Of a stretch of DNA of 64,000 bases, positions 33,619 through 41,754 are shown piece by piece. Position 1 is the first letter of the stretch. Each line of letters begins with the position of its first letter. The notes under the pieces were generated by a model. The model saw only the letters and a program-made list of their open reading frames with translations, did no database searches and was not told the DNA's origin. The position numbers and the translations under genes were made by a program. The stretch comes from Ornithinimicrobium pekingense DSM 21552 (lineage in GTDB: Bacteria; Actinomycetota; Actinomycetes; Actinomycetales; Dermatophilaceae), in assembly GCF_000421185.1 (NCBI RefSeq), contig NZ_ATWJ01000014.1, forward strand, positions 124,001 through 188,000, read 5' to 3'.

Positions 33619-33633
33619 GGCGTAGTTAGACAG
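33619..33633 (+). other. attR core of the integrated element
   Basis: GGCGTAGTTAGACAG matches attL at 14 of 15 positions. To its right the DUF222/HNH host gene resumes in frame. The 224 nt between it and the membrane-protein gene hold a short hairpin (GTGCC..GGCAC) and no supported gene. Confidence 0.8.
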
Positions 33634-34866
33634 GTCAGAACGACCGCCGAGCGCCCAGGGCACGACGTGGTGGGCGTCGCACCACGTGGCCGGCACGGTG
33701 CACCCCGGGATGGTGCAGCCACCGTCCCGGGCGGCCAGGCGCAGCCGCTGCCCGGGCGTGACAAGGCGCACCCGCCGGCCCTGGTCCAGGACCTCGCTCG
33801 GCCCGCCCAGCACCACCGGGACGATGTCGGCCTCGCACGCCAGCCGGCGGACCGACTCCGCACTGACCGACGCCCCTCCCAGGGTCGCCCCGCAGCCCGG
33901 CTCACGGCCCCCGGACTCGCTCAGCTGCCGCTTCAACGTCTCGAAGTCGATGCTGAGCACGAGCATCGCCTTGGGCGTGGTGGGCTGGACCTTCGTGCCG
34001 GCCACACCCCGGCGCAGCACGGTCATCAACGCGTCATACCGGCGGTTGCCCGGCGTGCGCAGATCCGGCTCACCCGTGGCCGCCCGCTCCTGGCGCGAGG
34101 CCGGCGCCGCCAACGGCGAGGCCAGGATCGCCCTGACCGCCTCGTAGTCCGCGTCGTCACCGAAGGTCATGATGATCCGCTTGACCGACCCGTCGGCCAG
34201 GCTCGACTCGTGCACGTCCCGCAGCTGATGGGCGGCCTTCCTGCGCTCCTCGTGGTCCTTCTCGGGCAGGCAGCGCCGCAGCAGCGCGGCGACGATCGCC
34301 TCGACGTCGCCCTCGTCGAACAACGGGTTGCACCCCGCGTCGGCCAGCAGCCGCACCGCCTCGGCATATTCCAGGGGCGTGACCGCCCGGCGGATCCGCA
34401 CCAGCGCCCGGTGCATCCGCGCCGCCCGGGCCAACGGCATACCCCCCGACAGCACCCCCGCCACCAGCGGCGCGTGCACCCCCTCACGGGCAGCCCCGGC
34501 CACCCGCGCCAGGTCACGCACCACCCGCGCGTCCAGGTCGGGGCAGCGAGCGGCCAGCCAGTCGACCAGGCTGAACCCGTCGATGGTGTGCAGACCCCGC
34601 TCGGCCGCCTCGCACGCCAGCCGCAACCGCGCCCGCTCCAGCGTCGCCGACGCCCGGGAGACCTGGTCCAGGCCCGAGGCCACCTCGGCGTCCTGCAGCA
34701 GCACCGCCTCACCCGCCGCCACCTCGGCGAAGATCGCCTCCCGCTGCGTCTCCCGCAGCGCGACCGCGACCCGCTCCCCCACCGGCCTCGGCGCAGGCAG
34801 CGTGCCGGTCCCGACGAGCCGGCCAAAGCCGGTCCGGAGCACCTCCCCGCCCCACTGCTGCGACAT
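33631..34866 (-). pseudogene. DUF222/HNH endonuclease gene, 5' part, interrupted by element
   Basis: The first 412 codons of an actinobacterial DUF222/HNH protein: a helical DUF222 region (about 1-340) and the start of the HNH motif (CTIPGCTVPATWCDAHHVVPWALGG near 380-405). The natural tail, starting SNYALLCPRHHTWVH, is at 29499-29600. Rejoining at the core gives an intact 445-residue protein. In place, the frame runs 44 codons into the element to a stop at 33499, losing the final HNH histidines, so nuclease activity is probably abolished. Such DUF222/HNH genes are multicopy in many actinobacteria. Confidence 0.88.
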
Positions 34867-34872
34867 ACCTAC

Positions 34873-34878
34873 ACGCTA
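34873..34878 (-). promoter_or_regulatory. Leaderless -10 element of the DUF222/HNH gene
   Basis: On the minus strand TAGCGT is followed by six bases and the ATG at 34866, without a ribosome site. Confidence 0.45.
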
Positions 34879-34950
34879 GAGGCCACCACCGACAGACCCG
34901 CTGACCTGCGACGACGCGGGTACGGGGGCGGGCGCCGGCCGCCCGACCGG

Positions 34951-35745
34951 TCACGCCGTGGTGATCTCCCGGCGGCGCAGCCGCAGGTAGCCCACGAGCA
35001 GGGGCAGCCCGACCCAGAGCAGAGCCGTTGCCCCCAGCTGAGCCCACTGCTCACCCGTGAGCGGCGCCTGGGTGTAGAGCGGCGCCTGCGAGGTCGCCAG
35101 GTCGAACCACGCGGCGTGGTCACGCACCGCCGCGACGAACTGCACGAGGAGGTTCATCGCCACCGGCAGCGCGAAGTAGAGGACGATCGCGGCGGTGCTG
35201 TTCATGAGCAGCAGCCCGAAGGCCACACCCTGCAGGACCGCCAGCAGCTGCAGCAGCACGAGATGCCCGAGGTCGCGGGCACCCAGGTCCCAGGCCTGGT
35301 CACCGGTGCCGGCGAGCGCGGTCGCCGCTCCGGCGACCACCAGCAGGAGCGCCAGGCCGGCCAGCCCGAGCACGACGGCGGCCACGGTCTTGGCCAGCAC
35401 GACCAGCCCGCGCCTGGGCTCGAGGGTGAAGGTCACCAGCCCGGCCCGGGCGCTCCACTCGCTGGTCACCAGCAGGATGCCCAGGACGGGCAGCAGGAAC
35501 GTCTGCGGCAGCAGCGCCATGCCGGCGAAGCCGTAGACGGTCCGCTCCTCCGCGGGTCCGAAGACGCCGAAGATCACCAGCGCCCCCAGGCTCGCCACGC
35601 CGATCGCGGCCAGCAGCCACAGACCGGAGCGGGTGTCGACCGCCTTGCGCAGCTCCACCAGGACAAGCCGCCGCACGGGTATGGCGCGCACCGGCGCCTC
35701 CTGCCCCCGCACCGTGGCCGGGCGCTGCGGGGAGGCGGTGGTCAT
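34951..35745 (-). CDS. ABC transporter permease
   Basis: A 264-residue permease of the ABC-2 type with about six membrane helices (WLLAAIGVASLGALVIFGVF, LLPQTFLLPVLGILLV, VLLQLLAVLQGVAFGLLLMN and others) and an N-terminal cytosolic segment. TSEWSARAGLVTFTLEPRR is a phrase common in actinobacterial exporters of this kind. Its ATG overlaps the stop of the ATPase gene (TGATG), so the two form one exporter. Substrate unknown. Confidence 0.85.
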   Translation of the reverse strand: MTTASPQRPATVRGQEAPVRAIPVRRLVLVELRKAVDTRSGLWLLAAIGVASLGALVIFGVFGPAEERTVYGFAGMALLPQTFLLPVLGILLVTSEWSARAGLVTFTLEPRRGLVVLAKTVAAVVLGLAGLALLLVVAGAATALAGTGDQAWDLGARDLGHLVLLQLLAVLQGVAFGLLLMNSTAAIVLYFALPVAMNLLVQFVAAVRDHAAWFDLATSQAPLYTQAPLTGEQWAQLGATALLWVGLPLLVGYLRLRRREITTA

Positions 35746-36641
35746 CAGGAGACTCCTTCCCGGGCGTCGGCGGCGGTGAGCTCGAGGAAGCGCTCCTCCA
35801 GGCCGCCGGACTCCGACGGGCGCAGCTCGCTCAGGGGTATGCGGTGCGCCGCCGCGACCCGTCCGACCTCGACCGGCTGCGCCTCCACCACCATCCCGCC
35901 CCGGGCCGACGGGACCGGCTCCAGGCCCTGCGCCCGCAGCGCCTGCTCGAGGGCGCGGTCGTCGTCGGAGCGCACGACCGTGCCGGCCGTGGCGAGCAGC
36001 TCCTCCTTGCTCCCGGTGGCCACGATGCGGCCGCGCCCGATGACCACGAGGTCGTCGGCGATGACCTCCACCTCGCGCAGCAGGTGCGAGGAGAGCAGCG
36101 CGGCGCCGCCGGCGCTCGTGAAGTCGCTCAGCAGCGTGCGCATCCACCGGATCCCGGCGGGGTCGAGCCCGTTGGCCGGCTCGTCCAGGAGCAGGATGCG
36201 GGGCGAGCCGAGCAGAGCGTTGGCGATGCCCAGGCGCTGCCGCATACCCAGGGAGTAGGCCCCCACCCGGCGCCGGGCCTCCGCGGGCGTGAGCCCCACC
36301 AGCTCCAGCATCTCCTCGACCCGCCGCCGGTCCAGCCCCATCGCCAGGGCGCTGAGCGTGAGCGACTCCCGCCCGGTGCGCCCGGGGTGCTGGGCGGACG
36401 CGTCCAGCAGGACCCCGACCGTGCGTCCCGGGTTGGGGATGTCTTCGTAGCGCCTGCCCAGCAGCAGCGCGCTGCCCGACGTCGGCCGGGTGAGGGCGCA
36501 CAGCATCCGCAGGGTCGTCGACTTGCCCGCACCGTTGGGTCCGAGGAAGCCGGTGACCCGCCCGGGCTCCACGGAGAAGGTCACGTCGTCGACCGCGCGG
36601 TGCTCCCCGTACACCTTGGTCAGTCCGTCGACCACGATCAT
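35745..36641 (-). CDS. ABC transporter ATP-binding protein
   Basis: A 298-residue ATPase. Walker A GPNGAGKST near residue 33, Q-loop region, signature YSLGMRQRLG near 130, Walker B ILLLDEP near 150 and the H-loop SSHLL are intact. The C-terminal extension (about 215-298) is usual for drug or bacteriocin-type exporters (CcmA/NatA class). With the coupled permease it forms an efflux or self-protection transporter. GGTGGAGGC precedes the ATG. Confidence 0.92.
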   Translation of the reverse strand: MIVVDGLTKVYGEHRAVDDVTFSVEPGRVTGFLGPNGAGKSTTLRMLCALTRPTSGSALLLGRRYEDIPNPGRTVGVLLDASAQHPGRTGRESLTLSALAMGLDRRRVEEMLELVGLTPAEARRRVGAYSLGMRQRLGIANALLGSPRILLLDEPANGLDPAGIRWMRTLLSDFTSAGGAALLSSHLLREVEVIADDLVVIGRGRIVATGSKEELLATAGTVVRSDDDRALEQALRAQGLEPVPSARGGMVVEAQPVEVGRVAAAHRIPLSELRPSESGGLEERFLELTAADAREGVS

Positions 36642-36685
36642 GCCTCCACCGTCCCACCGACCGGCGGCGGGCGGTATGCCGCGGG

Positions 36686-37036
36686 TCACACGGGCGCGGT
36701 GCGCAGCACCTTCTCCAGCGGCCTGCCCTTGGCCAGCTCGTCGACGAGCTTGTCCAGGTAGCGGATCTGACGCATCAGCGGGTCCTGGACCTCCTGCACC
36801 TTCACCCCGCACACCGAGCCGGTGATGAGCGCGGTGGCGGGATTGAGGTCGGCCGCGGCGAAGAAGTCCTCGAACGTCGTGCCGGCCTGCAGGTGGTGCT
36901 CCAGCGCGGCCGCGTCGAACCCGGTCAGCCACTCGATGACGGTGTCGAGCTCGGCCCGGCTGCGACCCTTGCGCTCCAGCTTGGCGACGTAGAGCGGGTA
37001 GACCGAGGCGAAGGGCGAGGTGAAGATGCGGCTCAC
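36686..37036 (-). CDS. DUF2200 domain-containing protein
   Basis: A 116-residue protein with the DUF2200 pattern: [77 protein letters not shown]. It is probably a small helical cytosolic protein. Function unknown. GTG is the only plausible start. It begins one base before the stop of the upstream monooxygenase-like gene, so they are co-transcribed. Confidence 0.88.
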   Translation of the reverse strand: MSRIFTSPFASVYPLYVAKLERKGRSRAELDTVIEWLTGFDAAALEHHLQAGTTFEDFFAAADLNPATALITGSVCGVKVQEVQDPLMRQIRYLDKLVDELAKGRPLEKVLRTAPV

Positions 37037-37037
37037 G

Positions 37038-37358
37038 TCAGTCCATCGCCAGCTCGCCCATGGCGTCCCACCCGTCCCCGTCGACCTGCCGGGAGACGAT
37101 CTTGGGCGTGGCGGTGATGTGCGGTCGCATCGCGTCGATGCCCTGCTGGAAGTGCGGGCTCTGCACGTGCGCCGCGGCCCCCTCGTCGGTGAACGCCTCG
37201 ACGAGGACGAACTCGTGCGGGTCCTCCACGCTGCGGGACCACTCGAAGAAGAGGTTGCCCTCCTCCGCGCGGCACGCGGCGGTGTAGTCCGCGACGATGT
37301 CCGTCCAGCGGTCGGCGGACTCGGGCCTGACGGGGAACTTCACGACGATGAGGTACAT
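37038..37358 (-). CDS. Antibiotic biosynthesis monooxygenase (ABM) domain protein
   Basis: A 106-residue ferredoxin-like dimeric alpha/beta barrel protein: [56 protein letters not shown]. Homologues include quinol monooxygenases such as YgiN. GAGGAT six bases upstream of the ATG suggests a leaderless transcript. Confidence 0.88.
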   Translation of the reverse strand: MYLIVVKFPVRPESADRWTDIVADYTAACRAEEGNLFFEWSRSVEDPHEFVLVEAFTDEGAAAHVQSPHFQQGIDAMRPHITATPKIVSRQVDGDGWDAMGELAMD

Positions 37359-37376
37359 GCCCCCATCCTCGCAGCG

Positions 37377-37949
37377 TCAGGGCTGGCTGTCCGTGACGGG
37401 CGTGACGGTGCCGGAGTCGGGGTCCCACCAGCGCAGCGAGACGGCACGGCGCTGCGTGGGCGCCCCGGCGGCCCCGCCGCCCAGGGCCTCCAGCGCGCGG
37501 GCGACGGACCCCGGGTTGAGGCGCTGGGCCAGTGTGACGTGCGGCAGCCACGGGCGGTCGTCGGCGCCCGGCCACAGGCCGGCCAGCTCCTCCTGGGCCG
37601 TCCGGAGGAGTCCCGCCGGCACGACGAGCTCGACCAGGGTCACCCGGGACGGCGCGCCCAGGAGCGCGAGGGCTGCCACGGGAAGCTCCAGCGGCAGAAG
37701 GGGGCCGAGCCGCCGGGCCGCGGTGCGCAGCACCTCCTCGATCGGACGCGGACCGCTCGCCACCGTCACATGGGGCCGGTGGGTGGCGCCCGGGTGGCGT
37801 GCGAGCGAGGGGACGCCCGCCTCCTCGAGGAGCCGCCAGCGGTCCCGGACCGCCGCGTCCGACGGGGCGTCCAGGACCAGCTCCAGGGAGTGCGCGCGGC
37901 GGGGCACGGCGCCTCCCGGCGCCGCACCCGGGGGTGAGGGTGACGGCAT
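37377..37949 (-). CDS. 2H phosphoesterase (2'-5' RNA ligase family)
   Basis: A 190-residue protein with two His-x-Thr motifs, RPHVTVA near residue 58 and LPHVTLA near 138, the catalytic pairs of the 2H superfamily. It is likely a cyclic phosphodiesterase acting on RNA 2',3' ends or nucleotides. The promoter TAGAGT at 37956-37961 is six bases upstream of the ATG. Confidence 0.85.
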   Translation of the reverse strand: MPSPSPPGAAPGGAVPRRAHSLELVLDAPSDAAVRDRWRLLEEAGVPSLARHPGATHRPHVTVASGPRPIEEVLRTAARRLGPLLPLELPVAALALLGAPSRVTLVELVVPAGLLRTAQEELAGLWPGADDRPWLPHVTLAQRLNPGSVARALEALGGGAAGAPTQRRAVSLRWWDPDSGTVTPVTDSQP

Positions 37950-37955
37950 ACCCGA

Positions 37956-37961
37956 ACTCTA
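37956..37961 (-). promoter_or_regulatory. Leaderless -10 element of the 2H phosphoesterase gene
   Basis: TAGAGT on the minus strand, followed by six bases and ATG. It is divergent from the operator and promoter of the 38065 gene. Confidence 0.45.
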
Positions 37962-37985
37962 GACAAGGCTTGGACACTTTTCCTC

Positions 37986-38015
37986 TTGCGCTGCACCGCC
38001 GCGCGGATCTATGCT
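37986..38015 (+). promoter_or_regulatory. Promoter of the FHA/SDR cluster
   Basis: TTGCGC (37986-37991) and TATGCT (38010-38015) are separated by 18 bp. The predicted start, near 38022, abuts the palindrome at 38026-38042, so a bound protein would block initiation. Confidence 0.45.
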
Positions 38016-38025
38016 CAACAAACAT

Positions 38026-38042
38026 TGGACAAACGTTGTCCA
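38026..38042. promoter_or_regulatory. Perfect 7-3-7 palindrome, probable repressor operator
   Basis: TGGACAA-ACG-TTGTCCA, a perfect 17-bp dyad in an AT-richer patch just downstream of the predicted transcription start. Another TTGGACA half-site lies at 37970-37976. No regulator gene is adjacent, so the binding protein is encoded elsewhere. Confidence 0.6.
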
Positions 38043-38064
38043 TCCAGCACCCCGAGGAGCAGCC

Positions 38065-38322
38065 ATGACCGACCAGCTCACCCCCACGACCACCGGCGCG
38101 ATGCACGACGGCCACGGGCACGACGCAACGTGGACCGACCTCGCCAAGGAGATGTGGTCCTACCTCACCGGCCAGGGCGCCGCCATCAACTACAGCTTCG
38201 TCGACATGGCGGTCGAGGTGCCGCGCGACACCGGCCCCGAGGCCCCGCGGGCGACGTGGAAGCTCAACGGCACCCTGCGGATCACCACCGAGGACCAGCA
38301 GCACGCGGGCTCCGGGACCTGA
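38065..38322 (+). CDS. Small protein of unknown function, first gene of FHA/SDR cluster
   Basis: An 85-residue protein with His/Asp-rich early residues (MHDGHGHDATW) and a beta-rich C-terminal half (INYSFVDMAVEVPRD, TWKLNGTLRITTED). No membrane helix, cysteine or known domain. GAGGAG precedes the ATG. It is followed after six bases by the FHA gene, and the palindromic operator upstream implies the set is induced by a specific signal. Confidence 0.6.
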   Translation: MTDQLTPTTTGAMHDGHGHDATWTDLAKEMWSYLTGQGAAINYSFVDMAVEVPRDTGPEAPRATWKLNGTLRITTEDQQHAGSGT

Positions 38323-38328
38323 TCGACC

Positions 38329-39204
38329 ATGACCGCCACGCTGCACCTCGAGGCCGACCTGCGCCTGCAGGTCGACACCGGTGTCGCCGACGACGACCCC
38401 GGACGCCGGCTCTCGGCCTCCCTGACCGGGTCGGGGACCACCCTGACCCTCACGCTCGACGGGCTGGGCGAGGTGCCCTTGGGTATGTCGTACCGCCGGG
38501 CCGCGGACACCGTCCGCGACCTCGCCCGCCTGCTGGCCGAGGACGGGCTCACCGTGGTCGTCGCCACCGGCTCGGGCCCCCTGGTGTCCCTGGGCCGGGT
38601 CCGGCAGCGTGTGGGTGACCGCGTGCTGACGGGGTCCTCGTATGTGGCTGTCCACGACCGCCGTGGCGCGCTGCGGATGCTGCGCGGCCGCCGCGATGAC
38701 GGCGCTCCTGCCCTCGCGGGCCTGGTGCCCCCGACCACGCCGTGGCCGCTCACCCCGACGTTCACTCCCCCGCGCCGCCGGCACGTGACCACCACCCACG
38801 ACCCGCTGGGCGGCGGCGACCCGAGGCTCGTCTACTACCTCGTCCCCCCGGAGCAGGGCGGGGAGCGCCAGGTGCTGCACCTGCGCCGCGGGGTCACCAC
38901 GGTCGGCGGCGCGGCCGAGGACGACCTGACCGTCCCCGGGCTGCAGCCCGGTCACGTCCGGGTCGAGCGCGACGCGAGCACGGACGAGTACGAGGTGGTC
39001 CCGGTCCCCGGCGCGCTGACGCTCGTCGGCGGACGCCCGGTGGAGGAGCCGGTCCGGCTGCGCACCGGACTGGTCGTGCGCGCCGGCGAGCTCTCGCTGG
39101 CCTACGTCCGGGACGAGTACGCCGACCACGGGCGCCCCTACGGCGGCCGCCAGGGCGGCGAGTTCTCCCGGCAGCGTCCCCAGCCCCGCCCGCGGTACTG
39201 GTGA
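38329..39204 (+). CDS. FHA-domain-like protein
   Basis: A 291-residue protein. The N-terminal part (about 1-130) is beta-rich and unrecognised, followed by a Pro-rich linker. Residues about 175-280 resemble a forkhead-associated phosphothreonine-binding fold (VLHLRRGVTTVGGAAEDDLTVPGLQPGHVRVERD; the usual GR..S..H pattern is degenerate, with GHVRVE retained). The Arg/Gly-rich tail is probably disordered. It is coupled to the SDR gene by TGATG. FHA recognition suggests signalling through Ser/Thr kinases. Confidence 0.68.
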   Translation: MTATLHLEADLRLQVDTGVADDDPGRRLSASLTGSGTTLTLTLDGLGEVPLGMSYRRAADTVRDLARLLAEDGLTVVVATGSGPLVSLGRVRQRVGDRVLTGSSYVAVHDRRGALRMLRGRRDDGAPALAGLVPPTTPWPLTPTFTPPRRRHVTTTHDPLGGGDPRLVYYLVPPEQGGERQVLHLRRGVTTVGGAAEDDLTVPGLQPGHVRVERDASTDEYEVVPVPGALTLVGGRPVEEPVRLRTGLVVRAGELSLAYVRDEYADHGRPYGGRQGGEFSRQRPQPRPRYW

Positions 39205-39989
39205 TGGCGGTCTCCGCAGCACCGACCGTCCGCCGCCGTCCGCCGCGGGACCTGCTCGGTGCCCACGTCGCGGTCGTCGGCGCCACCGGCGCCCTGGGCT
39301 CCCGTCTCGTCGAGCTGCTCCACGCCTCCGGGGCGGTGGTGACGGTCGTCGGCCGCGACGAGCAGCGGCTGTGGCCGCTGGCCCGCGGGGGCTCGGTGGT
39401 GGTGGGCGACCTCGGCGACGAGACGCTCGGCGACCGGCTGCGGTCGGTCGTCGAGCAGCACTACGACGGTCGCCTCGACGGGCTGGTCAACGCGGCCGGG
39501 GTCGTGACCTTCGGGCCCGTCGCCGAGCTCCCCGACGAGGTCGCCGAGCAGCTGGTGCTGACCAACCTCGTCGGGCCGCTGTGGCTGCTGCGCCGCACCG
39601 TACCCCTGCTGCAGGCGTCCCGGGGCTTCGTCGCCCAGATCACCGGCGTGGTCGCCGAGGAGTCCTACCCCGGCATGGCGGCGTACGGCGCGAGCAAGGC
39701 AGGACTGGCGGCCGCCTCGGCCTCGTTGGCCCGCGAGCTGCGGCGCGACGCGGTGGACGTCATCGACCTGCGCCCGCCGCACACCGAGACCGGACTGGCC
39801 GGGCGGGCGCTGGCCGGACGCCAACCCACGATGCCGACGGGCCTGGACCCGGACGCCGTGGCCGCGCGCATGCTGCGCGGGATCGTGGACCGGGAGCCGG
39901 TGGTCGGCCCCGCCGCCTTCCGCACCGCTCGCCCCGGCCGCGCCGAGCCCGCGGCGACCGGCGTCAGCGCCGGCCCAGCATCCCCTTGA
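39204..39989 (+). CDS. Short-chain dehydrogenase/reductase (SDR)
   Basis: A 261-residue SDR. Nucleotide motif GATGALGSRL near residue 26, NAAG near 97 and the catalytic YGASK near 155 are intact. The region after the active site is typical of classical SDRs. Substrate unknown. It is translationally coupled to the FHA protein gene, and its 3' end overlaps the convergent DinB gene by 26 nt. Confidence 0.88.
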   Translation: MAVSAAPTVRRRPPRDLLGAHVAVVGATGALGSRLVELLHASGAVVTVVGRDEQRLWPLARGGSVVVGDLGDETLGDRLRSVVEQHYDGRLDGLVNAAGVVTFGPVAELPDEVAEQLVLTNLVGPLWLLRRTVPLLQASRGFVAQITGVVAEESYPGMAAYGASKAGLAAASASLARELRRDAVDVIDLRPPHTETGLAGRALAGRQPTMPTGLDPDAVAARMLRGIVDREPVVGPAAFRTARPGRAEPAATGVSAGPASP

Positions 39990-40488
39990 CGTACTCCGCC
40001 TGGCCGAGGTGTTTGGTGGCATCCTCCAGCACGGAGTAGACACGGACCCCGACCGTGACCGGCGGGTCCCAGCGGGTGTCGACGACGCGGTCCAGGTCCT
40101 CGACCTCCAGGCTGTCGAGGAGGCGCCGGGTCAGCCCGTGCACGGCTGCGGCATACCCGCCGAGCAGCGTGGGGTCCTCGACCCGGAAGCGACCCACCTC
40201 CTCGGCGCTCTGCCCGAAGCCCGACGCGCGCGGACCGTAGGGCAGCCCGAGGCGGTCGTGCCAGCCGTCCGCGGCCCAGACCTGCTCCACCTCGGCCAGC
40301 GCGGCGAGCTGCGCGTCCTGCTGCCGGCTGAGGTGCCACAGCAGCCAGCCCACCGGGTTGGCGCCCGGGTCGGGCCGCCAGCACAGGTCGTCGGCGTCGA
40401 GGTCCTCCAGGACCGACGCGACCCCGTCCTCCACGCGCTGGAACCCGTCGAGCAGGACCGACCGGACGTGCGACATCGGGGAGGTCAT
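39964..40488 (-). CDS. DinB-like protein (mycothiol transferase family, DUF664-like)
   Basis: A 174-residue four-helix protein (SVLEDLDADDLCWRPDPGANPVGWLLWHLSRQQDAQLAAL, ATKHLGQAEYVKGMLGR). Histidines in WHLSRQQD and KHLGQAEY correspond to the DinB metal site. It may be a bacillithiol/mycothiol S-transferase-type enzyme. GAGGAT six bases before the ATG suggests a leaderless mRNA. It is convergent and overlapping with the SDR gene. Confidence 0.8.
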   Translation of the reverse strand: MTSPMSHVRSVLLDGFQRVEDGVASVLEDLDADDLCWRPDPGANPVGWLLWHLSRQQDAQLAALAEVEQVWAADGWHDRLGLPYGPRASGFGQSAEEVGRFRVEDPTLLGGYAAAVHGLTRRLLDSLEVEDLDRVVDTRWDPPVTVGVRVYSVLEDATKHLGQAEYVKGMLGRR

Positions 40489-40638
40489 GACCCGATCCTC
40501 GCACGTGAGCGACATCACATCCTCGCGGTATGCCGTTTCCCGGCGGCGCAGGTCCCGCCGGCCCTAGCATCCCCTCGACGGGGCGCCGCTCCGACCGCCC
40601 GCGTCGTGCGCGGCGCTGATGTCTTCTCGGAGGGGTTC

Positions 40639-41727
40639 ATGTCCCGATCCTCGGCTGCCCAGCGGCCTCTGACCTTCCTGCTCACCGCCCTGCTCGCCGC
40701 CGCGGCGCTGATGCTGGCCACCCTGTCCTTCGTCCCGTCCGCGACGGCTGCCGTGGAGGAGGTGGCGCAGACGGAAGCTCCCGGGACGACCGGCACCGTC
40801 GAGGACACCGTCGCCGTCGCCGTCACCGAGGAGCCGGCGCCCGCAGAGGACCCCGTGCCCGTCGAGCAGCCCGCGCAGCCCGACGTGCCGGTCGAGCCGG
40901 CCGCGGTGCCCCCCGCCGAGGAGTTCGTCGTCGACTACGTCGGCCCCGAGTGCTGGGACAGCTCCTACAACGTGAGCCTCGAGCACGGGGGTGACACCAC
41001 CGACCTGCGCGCCGCCGTGCAGGAGGACGTGGACGGCGCGTGGGTCACCCTCAGCACCGTGAGCTTCTACGACGGGCTCGCGTTCGTCTACAGCGACCAC
41101 CTCGACGAGGGCGTCTCCGCCACCTTCCGTGTCGTCGTCTACGACCGCAGCGCGCCGGCCGAGCTGACCGTCGTGCACGGCCCGATGACGGTCACCGGCG
41201 TCTCCACGGACAACTGCGAGGAGCTCGAGGTCCCGACGCTGCCCGAGGACGAGTGGACCCTCGCCGAGTCCGGCTGCGGTGCCGTGACCTTCACCAGCCG
41301 CGCCGACGAGGAGGTCGTCGTGCTGTGGTTCGGCGAGGAGCTGGACGAGATCGTCCCCGAGGAGCACTACTTCTTCCTCGCCCCCGGCGAGTCGCGCACC
41401 GTCGGGACGACGGAGAGCTTCATCTACTGGGTCAGCGCGGTCGGCGTCGACGAGAACCTCGAGCCCGTCGGCGACGAGGTCGTGCTCGCCGGTGAGGGCG
41501 AGGTCGAGGTCCGGCAGGACTGCACCCCGGCCGAGCCCACCGAGCCCGCCCAGCCGACCGAGCCCGCCCAGCCCGCCCAGCCCGAGCAGCCGGCACAGCC
41601 GGTCGGTGGCGGTCACACCATCCCGGGCAAGGTGCAGACCGACGGCGGCGCCGACCTCGGCACCGCCGCGGCGGGCCTGCTGATGGTGCTCGCCGCCGCG
41701 GTCGGCCTGGTGCGCCGCACCGTCTGA
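40639..41727 (+). CDS. Exported surface protein, probable sortase F substrate
   Basis: A 362-residue protein with a signal peptide (about 1-38), an acidic Pro/Glu-rich stalk, a beta-rich extracellular part with paired cysteines (GPECWDSSYNV, TDNCEELEVP, ESGCGAVTF) and a second Pro-rich repeat (PTEPAQPTEPAQPAQPEQ). The C terminus has a candidate sorting signal: IPGKVQTDGG, a hydrophobic helix (AAAGLLMVLAAAVGLV) and a short basic tail (RRTV). There is no LPXTG. The sortase gene follows after 27 nt, which supports wall anchoring. GGAGG precedes the ATG. Confidence 0.72.
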   Translation: MSRSSAAQRPLTFLLTALLAAAALMLATLSFVPSATAAVEEVAQTEAPGTTGTVEDTVAVAVTEEPAPAEDPVPVEQPAQPDVPVEPAAVPPAEEFVVDYVGPECWDSSYNVSLEHGGDTTDLRAAVQEDVDGAWVTLSTVSFYDGLAFVYSDHLDEGVSATFRVVVYDRSAPAELTVVHGPMTVTGVSTDNCEELEVPTLPEDEWTLAESGCGAVTFTSRADEEVVVLWFGEELDEIVPEEHYFFLAPGESRTVGTTESFIYWVSAVGVDENLEPVGDEVVLAGEGEVEVRQDCTPAEPTEPAQPTEPAQPAQPEQPAQPVGGGHTIPGKVQTDGGADLGTAAAGLLMVLAAAVGLVRRTV

Positions 41728-41754
41728 CGCGCACCGACCCGCCGGAGGACCTCC

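Larger units (their letters stand above)
29589..33633 (+). mobile_element. Small serine-integrase element with a HUH Rep, inserted in a DUF222/HNH gene
   Basis: About 4.03 kb between two near-identical 15-bp cores. It carries a large serine recombinase at one end, a rolling-circle-type HUH Rep, a lower-GC membrane protein and noncoding segments. The interrupted host gene resumes in frame on the other side. It has no recognisable conjugation, excisionase or partition gene. It looks like an integrated rolling-circle replicon or satellite-like integrative element, with the membrane protein as possible cargo. Confidence 0.85.

Noticed and set aside
33362-33625. Small plus-strand open frames near attR
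   Set aside because: They lack ribosome sites, have no recognisable protein pattern, and end in or cross the att core.
33427-36258. A 943-codon open frame on the plus strand
   Set aside because: It runs antisense through the DUF222/HNH gene and both ABC transporter genes. Its composition (Arg/Gln/His/Pro-rich) is that of a shadow frame in GC-rich DNA, and it has no family similarity.
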